NCBI RefSeq assembly: GCF_013342145.1
Contig: NZ_JABUQZ010000001.1
Location: forward strand, 620,001 to 684,000
Reading direction: 5' to 3'
DNA length: 64,000 nt
DNA from: Haloterrigena gelatinilytica
Lineage (GTDB): Archaea > Halobacteriota > Halobacteria > Halobacteriales > Natrialbaceae
The translations under genes were made by a program, and so were the position numbers. Under the pieces are notes generated by a model. That model made no database searches. It had not been told where the DNA came from and saw only the letters and a list, made by a program, of their open reading frames with translations. Of this stretch, positions 16,253 to 24,523 are shown piece by piece. Every line of letters begins with the position of its first letter. The first letter of the stretch is position 1.

Positions 16253-16837
16253 TCAGGCCTGTCGCGCCATCTGCGCCGAGAGCTCGACGTGATCGTACGG
16301 GTCGGAGGTCACGCTCGGCCCGTGGCCCGTGTGCATCTCCTCGAGGTCCGGATCGATCCGCTCGCGGACGCGGTCGATGCTCTCGATGAGCGTCTCGCGG
16401 TCGCCCTCCTCGAGATCCGTTCGGCCGAAACTCCCGTTCTGGAAGATCAGATCGCCGGCGAAGAGGACGCCCGGGCGCTCGGCGTAAAAGCAGAGGTGGT
16501 CGTTCTTGTGGCCGGGCGTGTGAAGCGCGACGTATTCGTGGTCCCCCAGGCGGACCGTCTCCTCGTCCGCGATCGCGCGGTCGACGCCGTCGATCGCGGT
16601 GTCGTACCCCCACGCGTCGACGTCGAAGGCGTCTGTCACCGCCTCGAGATTGCCGACGTGGTCCCGGTGGGTGTGCGTGAGCACGACGGCGTTGAGGTCG
16701 TCGACCCGTTCCCGGACGGCCGCGACGACGTCGAAGTTCGCTCCCGCGTCGACCAACACGGTCCGCTCGCCGTCGACGAGAAAGACGTTGCTCGTAAACG
16801 CCTGGACGCCCTGTGCGAGATTGGTGATCATAGCCAC
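16253..16837 (-). CDS. MBL-fold metallo-hydrolase (glyoxalase II-like)
   Basis: A 194-residue metallo-beta-lactamase-fold enzyme. The zinc-binding signature is THTHRDHVGN, followed by a downstream His in ALHTPGHKNDHLCFY, Asp in LFAGDLIF and a final His in MHTGHGPS, a full metal set. It is probably a hydrolase of thioesters or small esters like glyoxalase II; the substrate is not evident. ATG at 16831 is a possible start 2 codons downstream. The gene converges on thiQ with no bases between the two stop codons, so the transcripts must overlap at their 3' ends. Confidence 0.88.
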   Translation of the reverse strand: MAMITNLAQGVQAFTSNVFLVDGERTVLVDAGANFDVVAAVRERVDDLNAVVLTHTHRDHVGNLEAVTDAFDVDAWGYDTAIDGVDRAIADEETVRLGDHEYVALHTPGHKNDHLCFYAERPGVLFAGDLIFQNGSFGRTDLEEGDRETLIESIDRVRERIDPDLEEMHTGHGPSVTSDPYDHVELSAQMARQA

Positions 16838-17042
16838 CGATACGCCGTCGACCCGTTTGTACGTATCGACATCCCGACACGCGTCGGTCTCGAGCGCTGT
16901 GAGTTCCTTCCGATACTCCTCTCAGAGTTCGGTTTACGGTCTGTAGCCGAGCGGTATCGGCTCTCGACTCGACTGTCGGCCGGTCGCCTCGAGAGTCTCG
17001 TATTCACAAGGATTTTTAGCTGCGGCACGTAGTGGTAGACGA

Positions 17043-18266
17043 ATGAACCGGCCGGTCTCCGTCGTCGCCGTCGTTCTCGTCGTGCTCTGTGTCGCCGGTC
17101 TCGGCGTCCCGACGGCGGTGGCTGGGACGGGTGCCACAAGCGACCCGTCGCCGTACGCACAGTCGATCGCGCCGACGGAGACGCAGTCACAGCCCGCGAT
17201 CGCTCAGTCCCAGGACTTCGATCAGACGACGTTCGAGATCACCGTCCACCAGAACGGGAGCGCGACGTGGACGATCCGCCACGAACGGCGGTTCGGGGGC
17301 GAGAACGCATCCGAAGAACGGGACGCGTTCGAGGAGTTCGCCGAGGAGTTCGAGTCCGAAGAGAGCGACCTCTATCAGCGGTTTGTCAACTCCTCGAAGG
17401 CCATGGCGGCCAGCGGCGCCGAGCAGACCGACCGCGAGATGGAAGCGACGAACTTCCGACGCTCCGCGAGAGTCGAAGAGCAGTTGGGCACGACGCACGG
17501 CATCGTCGAAATGTCGTTCACCTGGGAAGGGTTCGCCCGCGTCGACGGCGGGACCGTTACCGTCGGCGACGTCTTCGAAGACCTCTACATCGCGGATGAT
17601 CAGGTAATCGAGGTCGAGGCCGGCGACGGTCTCACCTTCGAACGCGTCGATCCCGAAGCCGACGCTCAGTACGCCGGCAACTCGCTCGAGAACGCGGACA
17701 CGGTTCGCTGGAGCGGCGAGCAGCAGTTTCTCGACGGGCAACCGCGAGCGGTGTTCGTACGGGACGGCGTCGCCGAAGGGAGCGCCGTGACGTGGCAACT
17801 CGCCGCGGCCGGCCTCCTCGCGTTGGCGGTCGTCGTCGGCGCCGTCTGGTATCACCGCCGCCGGACCGACGACGACGGCGACGGTCCGACGCCGGACGCA
17901 GTCGCGGAGCCGGACGATTCGGAGGCGTCGGCCCCGGCGGCGGCAGCCGCGACGGCCGCCGCGACCGAGCGCGATACCGACGACGAGCCGTCGGCACAAG
18001 AGACCCAACCGGAGCCCGATCCGCTCACCGACGAAGAGCTGCTCACCGACGAGGACCGTGTCGTCAAACTCATCCGCGAGAACGGCGGTCGCATGAAGCA
18101 GGTCAACATCGTCGAAGAGACGGGCTGGTCGAAATCCAAGGTCAGCATGCTCCTCTCCGATATGGAAGAGGACGGCACGATCAGCAAACTCCGGGTCGGT
18201 CGCGAGAACATCATCAGCCTCGACGGGTTCGAACCCGAAGCGACCAAATCGCCTTTCGAGGAATGA
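17043..18266 (+). CDS. Membrane-anchored winged-helix regulator with external domain
   Basis: A 407-residue protein. Residues 1-27 are a Sec-type signal peptide. Residues about 55-245 form an extracellular beta-rich domain seen in haloarchaeal membrane regulators (DUF7345-like). One membrane segment follows (TWQLAAAGLLALAVVVGAVW, about 250-270), then an Ala/Glu/Asp-rich linker. A C-terminal winged helix completes it (EDRVVKLIRENGGRMKQ, then EETGWSKSKVSMLLSDME). The topology puts the sensor outside and the DNA-binding domain in the cytoplasm, so it is a one-component signalling protein. A TATA-like ATTTTTAG sits at 17013-17020, about 25 bases before the start. The regulated genes are unknown. 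Confidence 0.82.
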   Translation: MNRPVSVVAVVLVVLCVAGLGVPTAVAGTGATSDPSPYAQSIAPTETQSQPAIAQSQDFDQTTFEITVHQNGSATWTIRHERRFGGENASEERDAFEEFAEEFESEESDLYQRFVNSSKAMAASGAEQTDREMEATNFRRSARVEEQLGTTHGIVEMSFTWEGFARVDGGTVTVGDVFEDLYIADDQVIEVEAGDGLTFERVDPEADAQYAGNSLENADTVRWSGEQQFLDGQPRAVFVRDGVAEGSAVTWQLAAAGLLALAVVVGAVWYHRRRTDDDGDGPTPDAVAEPDDSEASAPAAAAATAAATERDTDDEPSAQETQPEPDPLTDEELLTDEDRVVKLIRENGGRMKQVNIVEETGWSKSKVSMLLSDMEEDGTISKLRVGRENIISLDGFEPEATKSPFEE

Positions 18267-18367
18267 CTGCTGTCAGCTGCCGAACCCGTGTGACGGTGGG
18301 ACACTCTCGGATCGAAACGGAATGCTTAAACATCGTACGACGTAACGATTGAATGCAGACGAAGGAC

Positions 18368-18382
18368 GTGAACGCTCCGTTG
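18368..18382 (+). repeat. Partial copy of the tRNA-Glu 5' end
   Basis: GTGAACGCTCCGTTG here is identical to 18425-18439, where it forms the upstream flank and first nine bases of tRNA-Glu. The copy stops before the D arm, so it is a fragment and not a second tRNA. Confidence 0.7.
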
Positions 18383-18430
18383 CCGAGAGGGACGATGTCC
18401 GTCGAGGCTCGGTGCGAGAACGCAGTGAAC

Positions 18431-18505
18431 GCTCCGTTGGTGTAGTCCGGCCAATCATATTGCCCTCTCACGGCAATGACCAGGGTTCGAATCCCTGACG
18501 GAGCA
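18431..18505 (+). tRNA. tRNA-Glu (anticodon CUC)
   Basis: A complete cloverleaf can be drawn. The acceptor stem GCTCCGT (18431-18437) pairs with ACGGAGC (18498-18504), with discriminator A at 18505. The anticodon stem TTGCC/GGCAA (18460-18464 and 18472-18476) encloses loop CTCTCAC with anticodon CTC. The T arm is CAGGG-TTCGAAT-CCCTG (18481-18497). It reads GAG codons. No intron is needed and CCA is not encoded. Partial copies of both ends flank the gene. Confidence 0.95.
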
Positions 18506-18513
18506 CTTCTCCG
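18484..18513 (+). repeat. Direct repeat over the tRNA-Glu 3' end, copy 1
   Basis: This 30-base stretch covers the T loop, the 3' acceptor strand and 8 bases beyond tRNA-Glu. It is repeated exactly at 18581-18610. A repeat that spans a tRNA 3' end is the classic footprint of an integrase attachment site. Confidence 0.75.
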
Positions 18514-19107
18514 CGAACAACTTCGTGAGCGAAGAATACGACCCAGGATTCGAATCAGAGAGCAGCTTTGCTGCGACCGTGGTTCGAATCCCTGACGGAG
18601 CACTTCTCCGACACAGTTCTCGAGCGAGCGACGCGTAGATTGTTCCTCCTGCGGCTGCGCCGTGTTTTCACCGGAAGCGATTCGCTTATCGAGCTAAACG
18701 AATCGTTCGACTCGAGCAGACGACGAAGCGACTGGACGGGAACAGGAGCGTCGGGTCTCCCGGACTGCGCTTCGAAGGGAGGATGGAAGGGGAGGGGATA
18801 TCGCCGTAGGGCAGGAGAACTGCCTCTGACACTGCGATGATGGGGTGGGTGCCTGCCCTAGGACGACAGAGGAAACCGATCGGAATAATCGTATATCCAA
18901 TACGATTTGGTATTCGGGATTCGGCTCCGGAGCAGCGGGTACGGTTCGCCGCGGGCTCGCGAGCGACGGCGACTCGAGCGATCGGGGGAGACCAGCGCTC
19001 GCAACTGCGTCCCGAAGCGCCGAGAGCGGGTCACTGACGGTGCGGACTTGAACGACCTGAACGTGTAACGCGATAGCAGAACCCCGGGCGGACGAAAGGG
19101 GCGGTAG
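18514..19107. other. Intergenic region with tRNA remnants and an inverted repeat
   Basis: About 600 bases with no convincing gene: ORFs on both strands are Arg/Ser-rich shadow sequence. It contains the tRNA-Glu remnants near its left end. A perfect inverted repeat AATCGTAT-atcca-ATACGATT lies at 18887-18907, in a locally AT-rich patch about 200 bases before the LEA-14-like gene; it could be an operator or a small hairpin. Confidence 0.5.
18581..18610 (+). repeat. Direct repeat of tRNA-Glu 3' end, copy 2 (att-like remnant)
   Basis: An exact second copy of the 30 bases at 18484-18513, with only 67 bases between the copies. The intervening DNA holds a third, degenerate copy (CCAGGATTCGAATC at 18543-18556). 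No integrase gene lies here, so this is best read as a decayed attachment site or the scar of a lost element. Confidence 0.65.
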
Positions 19108-20097
19108 ATGAGCCGTCGCAGAGCGGCGCTGGCGGTGCTCGCCGCGATCGTTCTGACCGGCGGGACCGCGACGTACGGCGTGATCACGGCCGACCGGCCG
19201 CAGGTCGAATCGGTCGAGACCGAGTGGGGGACCGTCACGGACGAGCGGACCGAAGTCGAAACCCGGATCGGCGTCGACGAGCCGTCGGTACTCCGCGCCG
19301 GCGACGCCGTGGCGGACGTCTCGTACACCGTCTCGGCGAACGACATCGTGCTCGCGTCGGAGCGGGACAACCGCGTCCGACTCGACGAGACGGGACGCGC
19401 CGTTACCGTCTCGACGTGGATCGACAACGACGAGATTCCGGCGTGGTGGGCGTCCCACGTCAACCGAAACGAGACGACGACGGTTCGCGTCGAACCCGAC
19501 GTGGTCACCACCTACGGCGGTATCCGGCTCCCCGCGGACGGAGCGGCGCAGGAACGGACCGTCCGGACGGACCTGCTCGAGCCGCTCCGGACGAATCAGA
19601 CCCGACGGTTTCGGGCGTACGATCGGACGGTGTTGGTCGTCGACGAAACGGACGCCGAGTGGGGCACCGCGACCGAAAATCGCACGCCGATCGACGCGTC
19701 GGCGACGGTGACCAACCCGACCGGGCTGCCGGTCCCGATCACGGAGATCGGCTACACGGTACGGCTGAACGGAATCGTCGTCGGAGAGGGCGTTGCGGCC
19801 GACCAGACCGTTATTCCGGCCGGCAGTACGCGAACGATCGACGCCGGGGCGGCCATCGATAACGCGGAGCTAGACGACTGGTGGGTCACGCACCTCCGGA
19901 ACGACGAAACGTCGAACCTGACGGTCGAGTTCGACGCGACCCTCGAGTACGCCGGGATTCGGCGGACGGTCCCGCTGGAGTTCCTCTCGTACGACCGCAC
20001 GTTCCGGACGGATCTGCTCGGATCGGCAGATGCGAACGAGGCCGAGTCCGCGAGCGATCGGGACGACCAGCGAGAACGGGTTCGACGGCCGAATTAG
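19108..20097 (+). CDS. LEA14-like (WHy/LEA_2 domain) exported protein
   Basis: A 329-residue protein with an N-terminal hydrophobic segment (about 8-28) that acts as signal or anchor. Two repeats of an LEA-14/WHy-type beta domain follow. Each has the pattern EWGTVTDERTEVETRI or EWGTATENRTPIDASA, then VSYTVSANDIVLA or IGYTVRLNGIVVG, then a WIDNDEIPAWWASHV or AIDNAELDDWWVTHL block. The equal spacing of the two copies indicates internal duplication. LEA-14 domains are linked to desiccation and stress and are thought to protect proteins or membranes. An acidic/basic tail closes the protein. It is transcribed alone. Confidence 0.82.
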   Translation: MSRRRAALAVLAAIVLTGGTATYGVITADRPQVESVETEWGTVTDERTEVETRIGVDEPSVLRAGDAVADVSYTVSANDIVLASERDNRVRLDETGRAVTVSTWIDNDEIPAWWASHVNRNETTTVRVEPDVVTTYGGIRLPADGAAQERTVRTDLLEPLRTNQTRRFRAYDRTVLVVDETDAEWGTATENRTPIDASATVTNPTGLPVPITEIGYTVRLNGIVVGEGVAADQTVIPAGSTRTIDAGAAIDNAELDDWWVTHLRNDETSNLTVEFDATLEYAGIRRTVPLEFLSYDRTFRTDLLGSADANEAESASDRDDQRERVRRPN

Positions 20098-20193
20098 TAC
20101 TCGAGACGATCAGTTGTGCAATCGTAACGGTATCGTGCGAGCGTGGTCGGTCCGGAGCAACTGCGTCTCTTCCAGCCGCGAGCCGCGATGACA

Positions 20194-22122
20194 TCACTCG
20201 CCGAGTTCGACGGTCGCGAACTTCCGCGGATCCGCCCACGCGTCGTCGCTCTCGTCGAACCAGCCGAACTTCGCGATTCGCTCGCCGTCTTCCTCGACGA
20301 CGGTGTGGACGTCCATTCCGAAGCGATGACCGACGATCGGCCGCACGCCGTATTCCCGCCACGGAATCGTAAACTCCGCCCGCCATCCGCCGTCGGTCTC
20401 GGTCGTCGTGACCGAAGAGCCGTCGCTTATCGGCGCCGTGTTCGCGCTCTGCCAGATGATCCGCCCGCCTCGAGGAACGATCATATCGAGATCGTTCTCT
20501 CCGTCGTACGTCTCCTCGCGGCTGTTGTCGAGGTCGAGATACACCTCCGCGAAGGTGTCCTGCCAGTCCTCGATATCGGTGAGATCGATGCGCACGTACA
20601 GCGCGGTTTCGTCCCACAGCGCCCGCCACGTGATCGCGTTCTCGAGCGGGCGATCGGTCCAGAGGAGCATATCGGCCGCATGTGGTTCGGCGGCGGACCA
20701 CGCACCGTCCTCGTCGCCGACCGGATTCGAGGCGGTTCTGGGGATGATTGCCGCCGGCCGGGTGCGATCGAGCGTACTGAACCGGACGGACGCGGGGTCC
20801 GACTCGAGGCCGCGCTCGTCGACGGCCGTCACGCGCACCTCGTACTCTCGATCCGGATCGAGGTTCGAGAGTTCGGTCGCTCGTTCGACGCCCCGCAGGG
20901 TCGACGGCTCGCGGTCGTCGACGATCACCCGGTACTGGAGGACGTCGTCGCCGTCCGGATCCGGCGGCCGTTCCCATCGCACGGTCGCCCTCGTCTCGTG
21001 GACCTCCTCGATTCTGACCGCTCCCGGGGCTGCCGGCGGCGACCCCTCGCCGGACGGGATCGGCGTCTCCCGACCGGGTCGGTGGTCGTCGCGTCTGTCG
21101 GCGAGCCAGTCCTTGACCAGCGCGCCCATGTGGTCGTCGCCGTCGGGGAGGGACCAGTCGGCGTCGAACATGGCCGGCTGTCGGCGAGTCCCGAACGTCG
21201 CCGCACACCAGTGGACGTTCTCGTGGGCGTCGACCCACTCGCGGAACGGCTCGCCCCACTCCGCCGTGCTCCCGATCAGGTGGGCGTCCGCCCCCGCCGC
21301 CTCGGCGCCGGCGGCGGCGGTGTACCCCCACTCGGTCACGAACACCGGGACGTCGAAGGCGGGCGTTCCGAAGGCCGCCTCCCAGGAGCGGGGGTCCCAG
21401 GACGGGTAGACGTGCGCCGAGTACAGCAGTCCGTCGTGATCGAACGGTTCCTCGGCGGCGTGGGCCGTCATCGACGACCACGCCGGCGACCCGACGACGA
21501 TCGGCGTCTCCGGAGCGCGGTCGCGGACGCGGGACAACCACGGCGTCGCGCGGTCGCGCCAGGTCCGCCAGGCCTCGAGGCCGCCGGCCGCCGGCTCGGT
21601 CGGCGCGCCGAACAGTTCGTAGAGGACGTGGGCGTCGTCGGCGTACCGCGGGGCGACGCGGTCCCAGAACGAGCGCAGTCGCCGATCGATCGACGACGTG
21701 TCGTAGCGTTCGCTCGCGTGGTAGTCGACCAGCAGGTAGACGCCTCGCTCGGCCGCGAGTTCGACCGCCCGATCGAGGGCGTCGACGACGGCGTCCATGC
21801 CGGCGTCGCTGATCGAACGCGGCGTTATCGGGAGCCGAAGTACCCGCGCGTGCCACCCGGCGTCGTCGTCGGTCGCGAGTCGGACGGCATCCCAGTACTC
21901 TTCCTCCCGCACCGCGGCGTGTTCGAGGCTCCACACCGGATCGTCGAGGCTCACTCCGCGGAGGACGACCGGGTTGCCGTCCGGATCGGTCACCCAGCGC
22001 CCTTCGACGGTGAGTCGCGGCGGTCCGGCCGTCACCGGACCGTCGGTTCGCTGGCTCGAGCAGCCGGCGAGTGCGGCCACCGAACTAGCCGAGAGCGACG
22101 CCAGATACCGTCGGCGGTGCAT
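20194..22122 (-). CDS. GH5-like lipoprotein with fibronectin III and CBM9-like domains
   Basis: A 642-residue exported protein. The Tat lipobox HRRRYLASLSASSVAALAGC gives a lipid anchor at Cys21. Residues about 35-330 are a glycoside hydrolase family 5 barrel with VLRLPITP, YLLVDYHAS, YSAHVYPS and the nucleophile Glu in VFVTEWGY. The acid/base motif NEP is replaced by GAP in VLYELFGAPTEP (about residues 172-174). A fibronectin III domain follows (about 355-445), then a CBM9-like carbohydrate-binding domain (about 460-640, with YVRIDLTDIEDWQDTF and EVYLDLDNSREETYDG). It probably acts on or binds a surface or environmental glycan, but classical retaining cellulase chemistry is doubtful. Confidence 0.85.
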   Translation of the reverse strand: MHRRRYLASLSASSVAALAGCSSQRTDGPVTAGPPRLTVEGRWVTDPDGNPVVLRGVSLDDPVWSLEHAAVREEEYWDAVRLATDDDAGWHARVLRLPITPRSISDAGMDAVVDALDRAVELAAERGVYLLVDYHASERYDTSSIDRRLRSFWDRVAPRYADDAHVLYELFGAPTEPAAGGLEAWRTWRDRATPWLSRVRDRAPETPIVVGSPAWSSMTAHAAEEPFDHDGLLYSAHVYPSWDPRSWEAAFGTPAFDVPVFVTEWGYTAAAGAEAAGADAHLIGSTAEWGEPFREWVDAHENVHWCAATFGTRRQPAMFDADWSLPDGDDHMGALVKDWLADRRDDHRPGRETPIPSGEGSPPAAPGAVRIEEVHETRATVRWERPPDPDGDDVLQYRVIVDDREPSTLRGVERATELSNLDPDREYEVRVTAVDERGLESDPASVRFSTLDRTRPAAIIPRTASNPVGDEDGAWSAAEPHAADMLLWTDRPLENAITWRALWDETALYVRIDLTDIEDWQDTFAEVYLDLDNSREETYDGENDLDMIVPRGGRIIWQSANTAPISDGSSVTTTETDGGWRAEFTIPWREYGVRPIVGHRFGMDVHTVVEEDGERIAKFGWFDESDDAWADPRKFATVELGE

Positions 22123-22224
22123 TACCGATGAACTCTCGGTAACGCTGATAACAGTGATGGCCCGCCGCCGAAGCGAAGGTCGGTTGCGAACCCGTCCGAC
22201 GCCGTCGGTCTCGAGGACCCGCGA

Positions 22225-24249
22225 TCACTCGCCGCCGACGTCCGAGACGACGAACTTCGCCCCGTCGTCGTAGCGCTCGTCGACGGCGATCGTCCAGTCG
22301 TGCGCCGAGACGATGCTCTCGACGATCGCCAGCCCGAACCCGGTTCCGTCCTCGGCCGTCGTCGCCCCGTACTCGAAGACGTCGTCGACGGCGTCCGTCG
22401 GGATGCCGGGGCCGTCGTCGGCGACGTAGAAGCCCGTTTCCGTGGGACCGACCTCGATGCTGACGCTCGAGTCGCCCTGCTGGACGTCGGTCTGTCCGGA
22501 TTGTGAGGGGGAACTCGTGGAGCCGTGCTCCACGGCGTCCTCCTGAGCGTGCGAAGGAAGGCTTGTCGAGCCATGCTCGACACTGTCGTCGGCCTGCGGC
22601 CGACTGTCCGTGGACCCGTGTTCCACGCTATTCTCCTGAGCTTGCGAAGGAGAGCTTGTCGAGCCGTGTTCGACACTGTTCCGGAAGAGGTTCTCGAACA
22701 CGCGCAGGAGCCGCTCCCGATCGGCCTCGAACGTCCGGCTGCCGACCACCGATACCGTCGCGTCCTCGTGGTCGACGTTCGCCCAGGCGTCGGCGGCGAC
22801 GGACTCGAGGTCGACCGAGACGGTGTCGTCGATGGTGTTCTCCTCCCGAGCGAGCGCCAGCACGTCGGCGATGATCGTCTCCATGCGCTCGTGGGACTCG
22901 TCGATCCGCGTCGCGTACTCCCGGAGTTCCTCGAGATCGACGTCCTCGGACTCGGCGTCGGCGAGCTTCGACTCGAGGAGGTCCCGGTAGCCGTCCGCGA
23001 CGTTCAGCGGGTTGCGCAGGTCGTGGCTGACCGTACTCGCGAACTGGTCAAGGCGTTCGTTCTGGCGCGCGAGTTTCCGGCTCGAGCGTTCGGCCCGTTC
23101 GCGGGCCGCCTCGGTCTCCCGGATCTGCGTCCGGAGGGCGTCTCGCATGGCCGCAAAGGAGGCGAACAACCGCCCGATCTCGTCCTCGCGGTCGGTTCGA
23201 AGATCGACGTCGAACTCGCCGGCCTCGAGCGCCCGGGTCCGCTCGCGCAGTCGGATCAGCGGGAGGACGGTCCCGCGGCCGAGCACGAGTCCGACGACGG
23301 CGAGGGCGGCGAGCGAGGTGACGATCAGGAAGGCGACGTTCCGACCGACGGTCTCGCCGGCCTGGTAGAGCTGCGCCTTGGGAGCCTCGGCGACGACGAT
23401 CCAGTCGGTGCCGTCGACGGGAGCGAACGCGAACACGTCGGCGTCGCGGTCGTGAATCGCCGTCTCTCCGTCGCGAGCGGCGCCGAACGCCGACGTGTCC
23501 GAGAGGGGCGCCGGCCGAGACTGGCGCGGAGCGGCCACCTCGCGGCCGTCGGCGGTCAGGACCCGCGTCGTCGTGATCGTCTCCGACCGGTAGAGCTGTT
23601 CGAAGCCCTGCCGGACGTCGGCGACGACGACGAGCACGCCGTCGCCCACGCGAACCGGACGGGCGAACGCCATCAGCAGGCGGCCGTTGCGTTCGTAGGC
23701 GCGATCGGACGACGCGATCGGGTCGCCGTCGCCCGAGTCGGCGGTCGCCCGCTCGATCGGAGCGCTCCAGGCCGGGACCGCCGTCGCGACCGACTCTCCC
23801 TCGTAGTCCGAATCGGTGCTCGCGACGATCTCGTCGCTCTCCGGATTCACGTAGTGGGCGCCCACGACGTCCTCGCCGGCCAGCGCCCGCGAGTCCCGCA
23901 GGTGGTCCCGGATCGCCTCCCGGTCTCGAGTGCCGTAGACGTCCGACGTCGCGATCCCGCGCGTCTGGCTCTCGATCCCGTCGATCCACTCGCCGACGGC
24001 GTCCGACTGGACCGTCGCGGTCGATCGGAGGGTATCCTCCGCGTCCGCTTCGATGATCCCCTGAATCTGGACGTAACTGACCACGCCGATGCCGGCGATC
24101 AGCAGGACGACGACGAAGAGCGCGAGCGCGAGTTTCAGCGCGTAACTGCGGCGGACGACGCCGGGCACGACCGAGCGCGCGACTCGCGAGACGACCGATC
24201 GCTTCGGGTCCCCCTCGCGTTCCCCCTCCGGTGGACCCGAGTCTGTCAT
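22225..24249 (-). CDS. Sensor histidine kinase with Cache-like sensor, HAMP and repeat-expanded HATPase
   Basis: A 674-residue kinase. A cytoplasmic N-terminus is followed by a membrane segment (about 38-62), a Cache/PDC-like extracellular sensor (about 65-310), a second membrane segment (about 312-335), HAMP (about 335-390), a short coiled coil, HisKA with QFASTVSHDLRNPLNVADGY and HATPase with G1 FYVADDGPGIP and G2 GTGFGLAIVESIV. The N-box LFRNSVEHGST begins a run of four near-identical units of 15-16 residues. It probably senses a small extracellular molecule. No response regulator is adjacent. Confidence 0.9.
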   Translation of the reverse strand: MTDSGPPEGEREGDPKRSVVSRVARSVVPGVVRRSYALKLALALFVVVLLIAGIGVVSYVQIQGIIEADAEDTLRSTATVQSDAVGEWIDGIESQTRGIATSDVYGTRDREAIRDHLRDSRALAGEDVVGAHYVNPESDEIVASTDSDYEGESVATAVPAWSAPIERATADSGDGDPIASSDRAYERNGRLLMAFARPVRVGDGVLVVVADVRQGFEQLYRSETITTTRVLTADGREVAAPRQSRPAPLSDTSAFGAARDGETAIHDRDADVFAFAPVDGTDWIVVAEAPKAQLYQAGETVGRNVAFLIVTSLAALAVVGLVLGRGTVLPLIRLRERTRALEAGEFDVDLRTDREDEIGRLFASFAAMRDALRTQIRETEAARERAERSSRKLARQNERLDQFASTVSHDLRNPLNVADGYRDLLESKLADAESEDVDLEELREYATRIDESHERMETIIADVLALAREENTIDDTVSVDLESVAADAWANVDHEDATVSVVGSRTFEADRERLLRVFENLFRNSVEHGSTSSPSQAQENSVEHGSTDSRPQADDSVEHGSTSLPSHAQEDAVEHGSTSSPSQSGQTDVQQGDSSVSIEVGPTETGFYVADDGPGIPTDAVDDVFEYGATTAEDGTGFGLAIVESIVSAHDWTIAVDERYDDGAKFVVSDVGGE
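22492..22680 (-). repeat. Four in-frame tandem repeats amplifying the kinase N-box
   Basis: Four units of 48, 45, 48 and 48 bases encode NSVEHGSTSSPSQAQE, NSVEHGSTDSRPQAD, DSVEHGSTSLPSHAQE and DAVEHGSTSSPSQSGQ. Only the first is in the normal N-box position of the HATPase domain; the others lengthen the loop after it. Every unit keeps the reading frame. Confidence 0.85.
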
Positions 24250-24523
24250 AGTCTCGCTTGTGAGTACGGACTCTTGATTATTGTTGCCGGAGGGGCGACG
24301 ACGTTCGCTCCCGCTGTCAGGTCGACCGGGAGCCCCCTGACACCTCGAGGAGTCAGGGTGAATTCGCGATACCGCGAGCGAAGCGGCCGTCGGTGCGTTC
24401 GAAAAGGGGGGAGGAGAGCCGTGATTCGCCGGTCGAAGAACGCGACCGAGCCTCGAGCGGCAGACGAACCGCCGGTCCTCGCCGCCGCCGGGCCGTGCGG
24501 TCGATCGGGTTCGGCCGCGGCGC

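Noticed and set aside
18543..18610. Second tRNA gene beside tRNA-Glu
   Set aside because: Only the T arm and 3' acceptor strand are present; there is no anticodon arm or 5' acceptor partner.
19886..21934. 682-codon open frame within the GH5-like gene
   Set aside because: Composition is almost all Arg, Gly, Pro and Ser, and the GH5 protein on the same strand explains the DNA.
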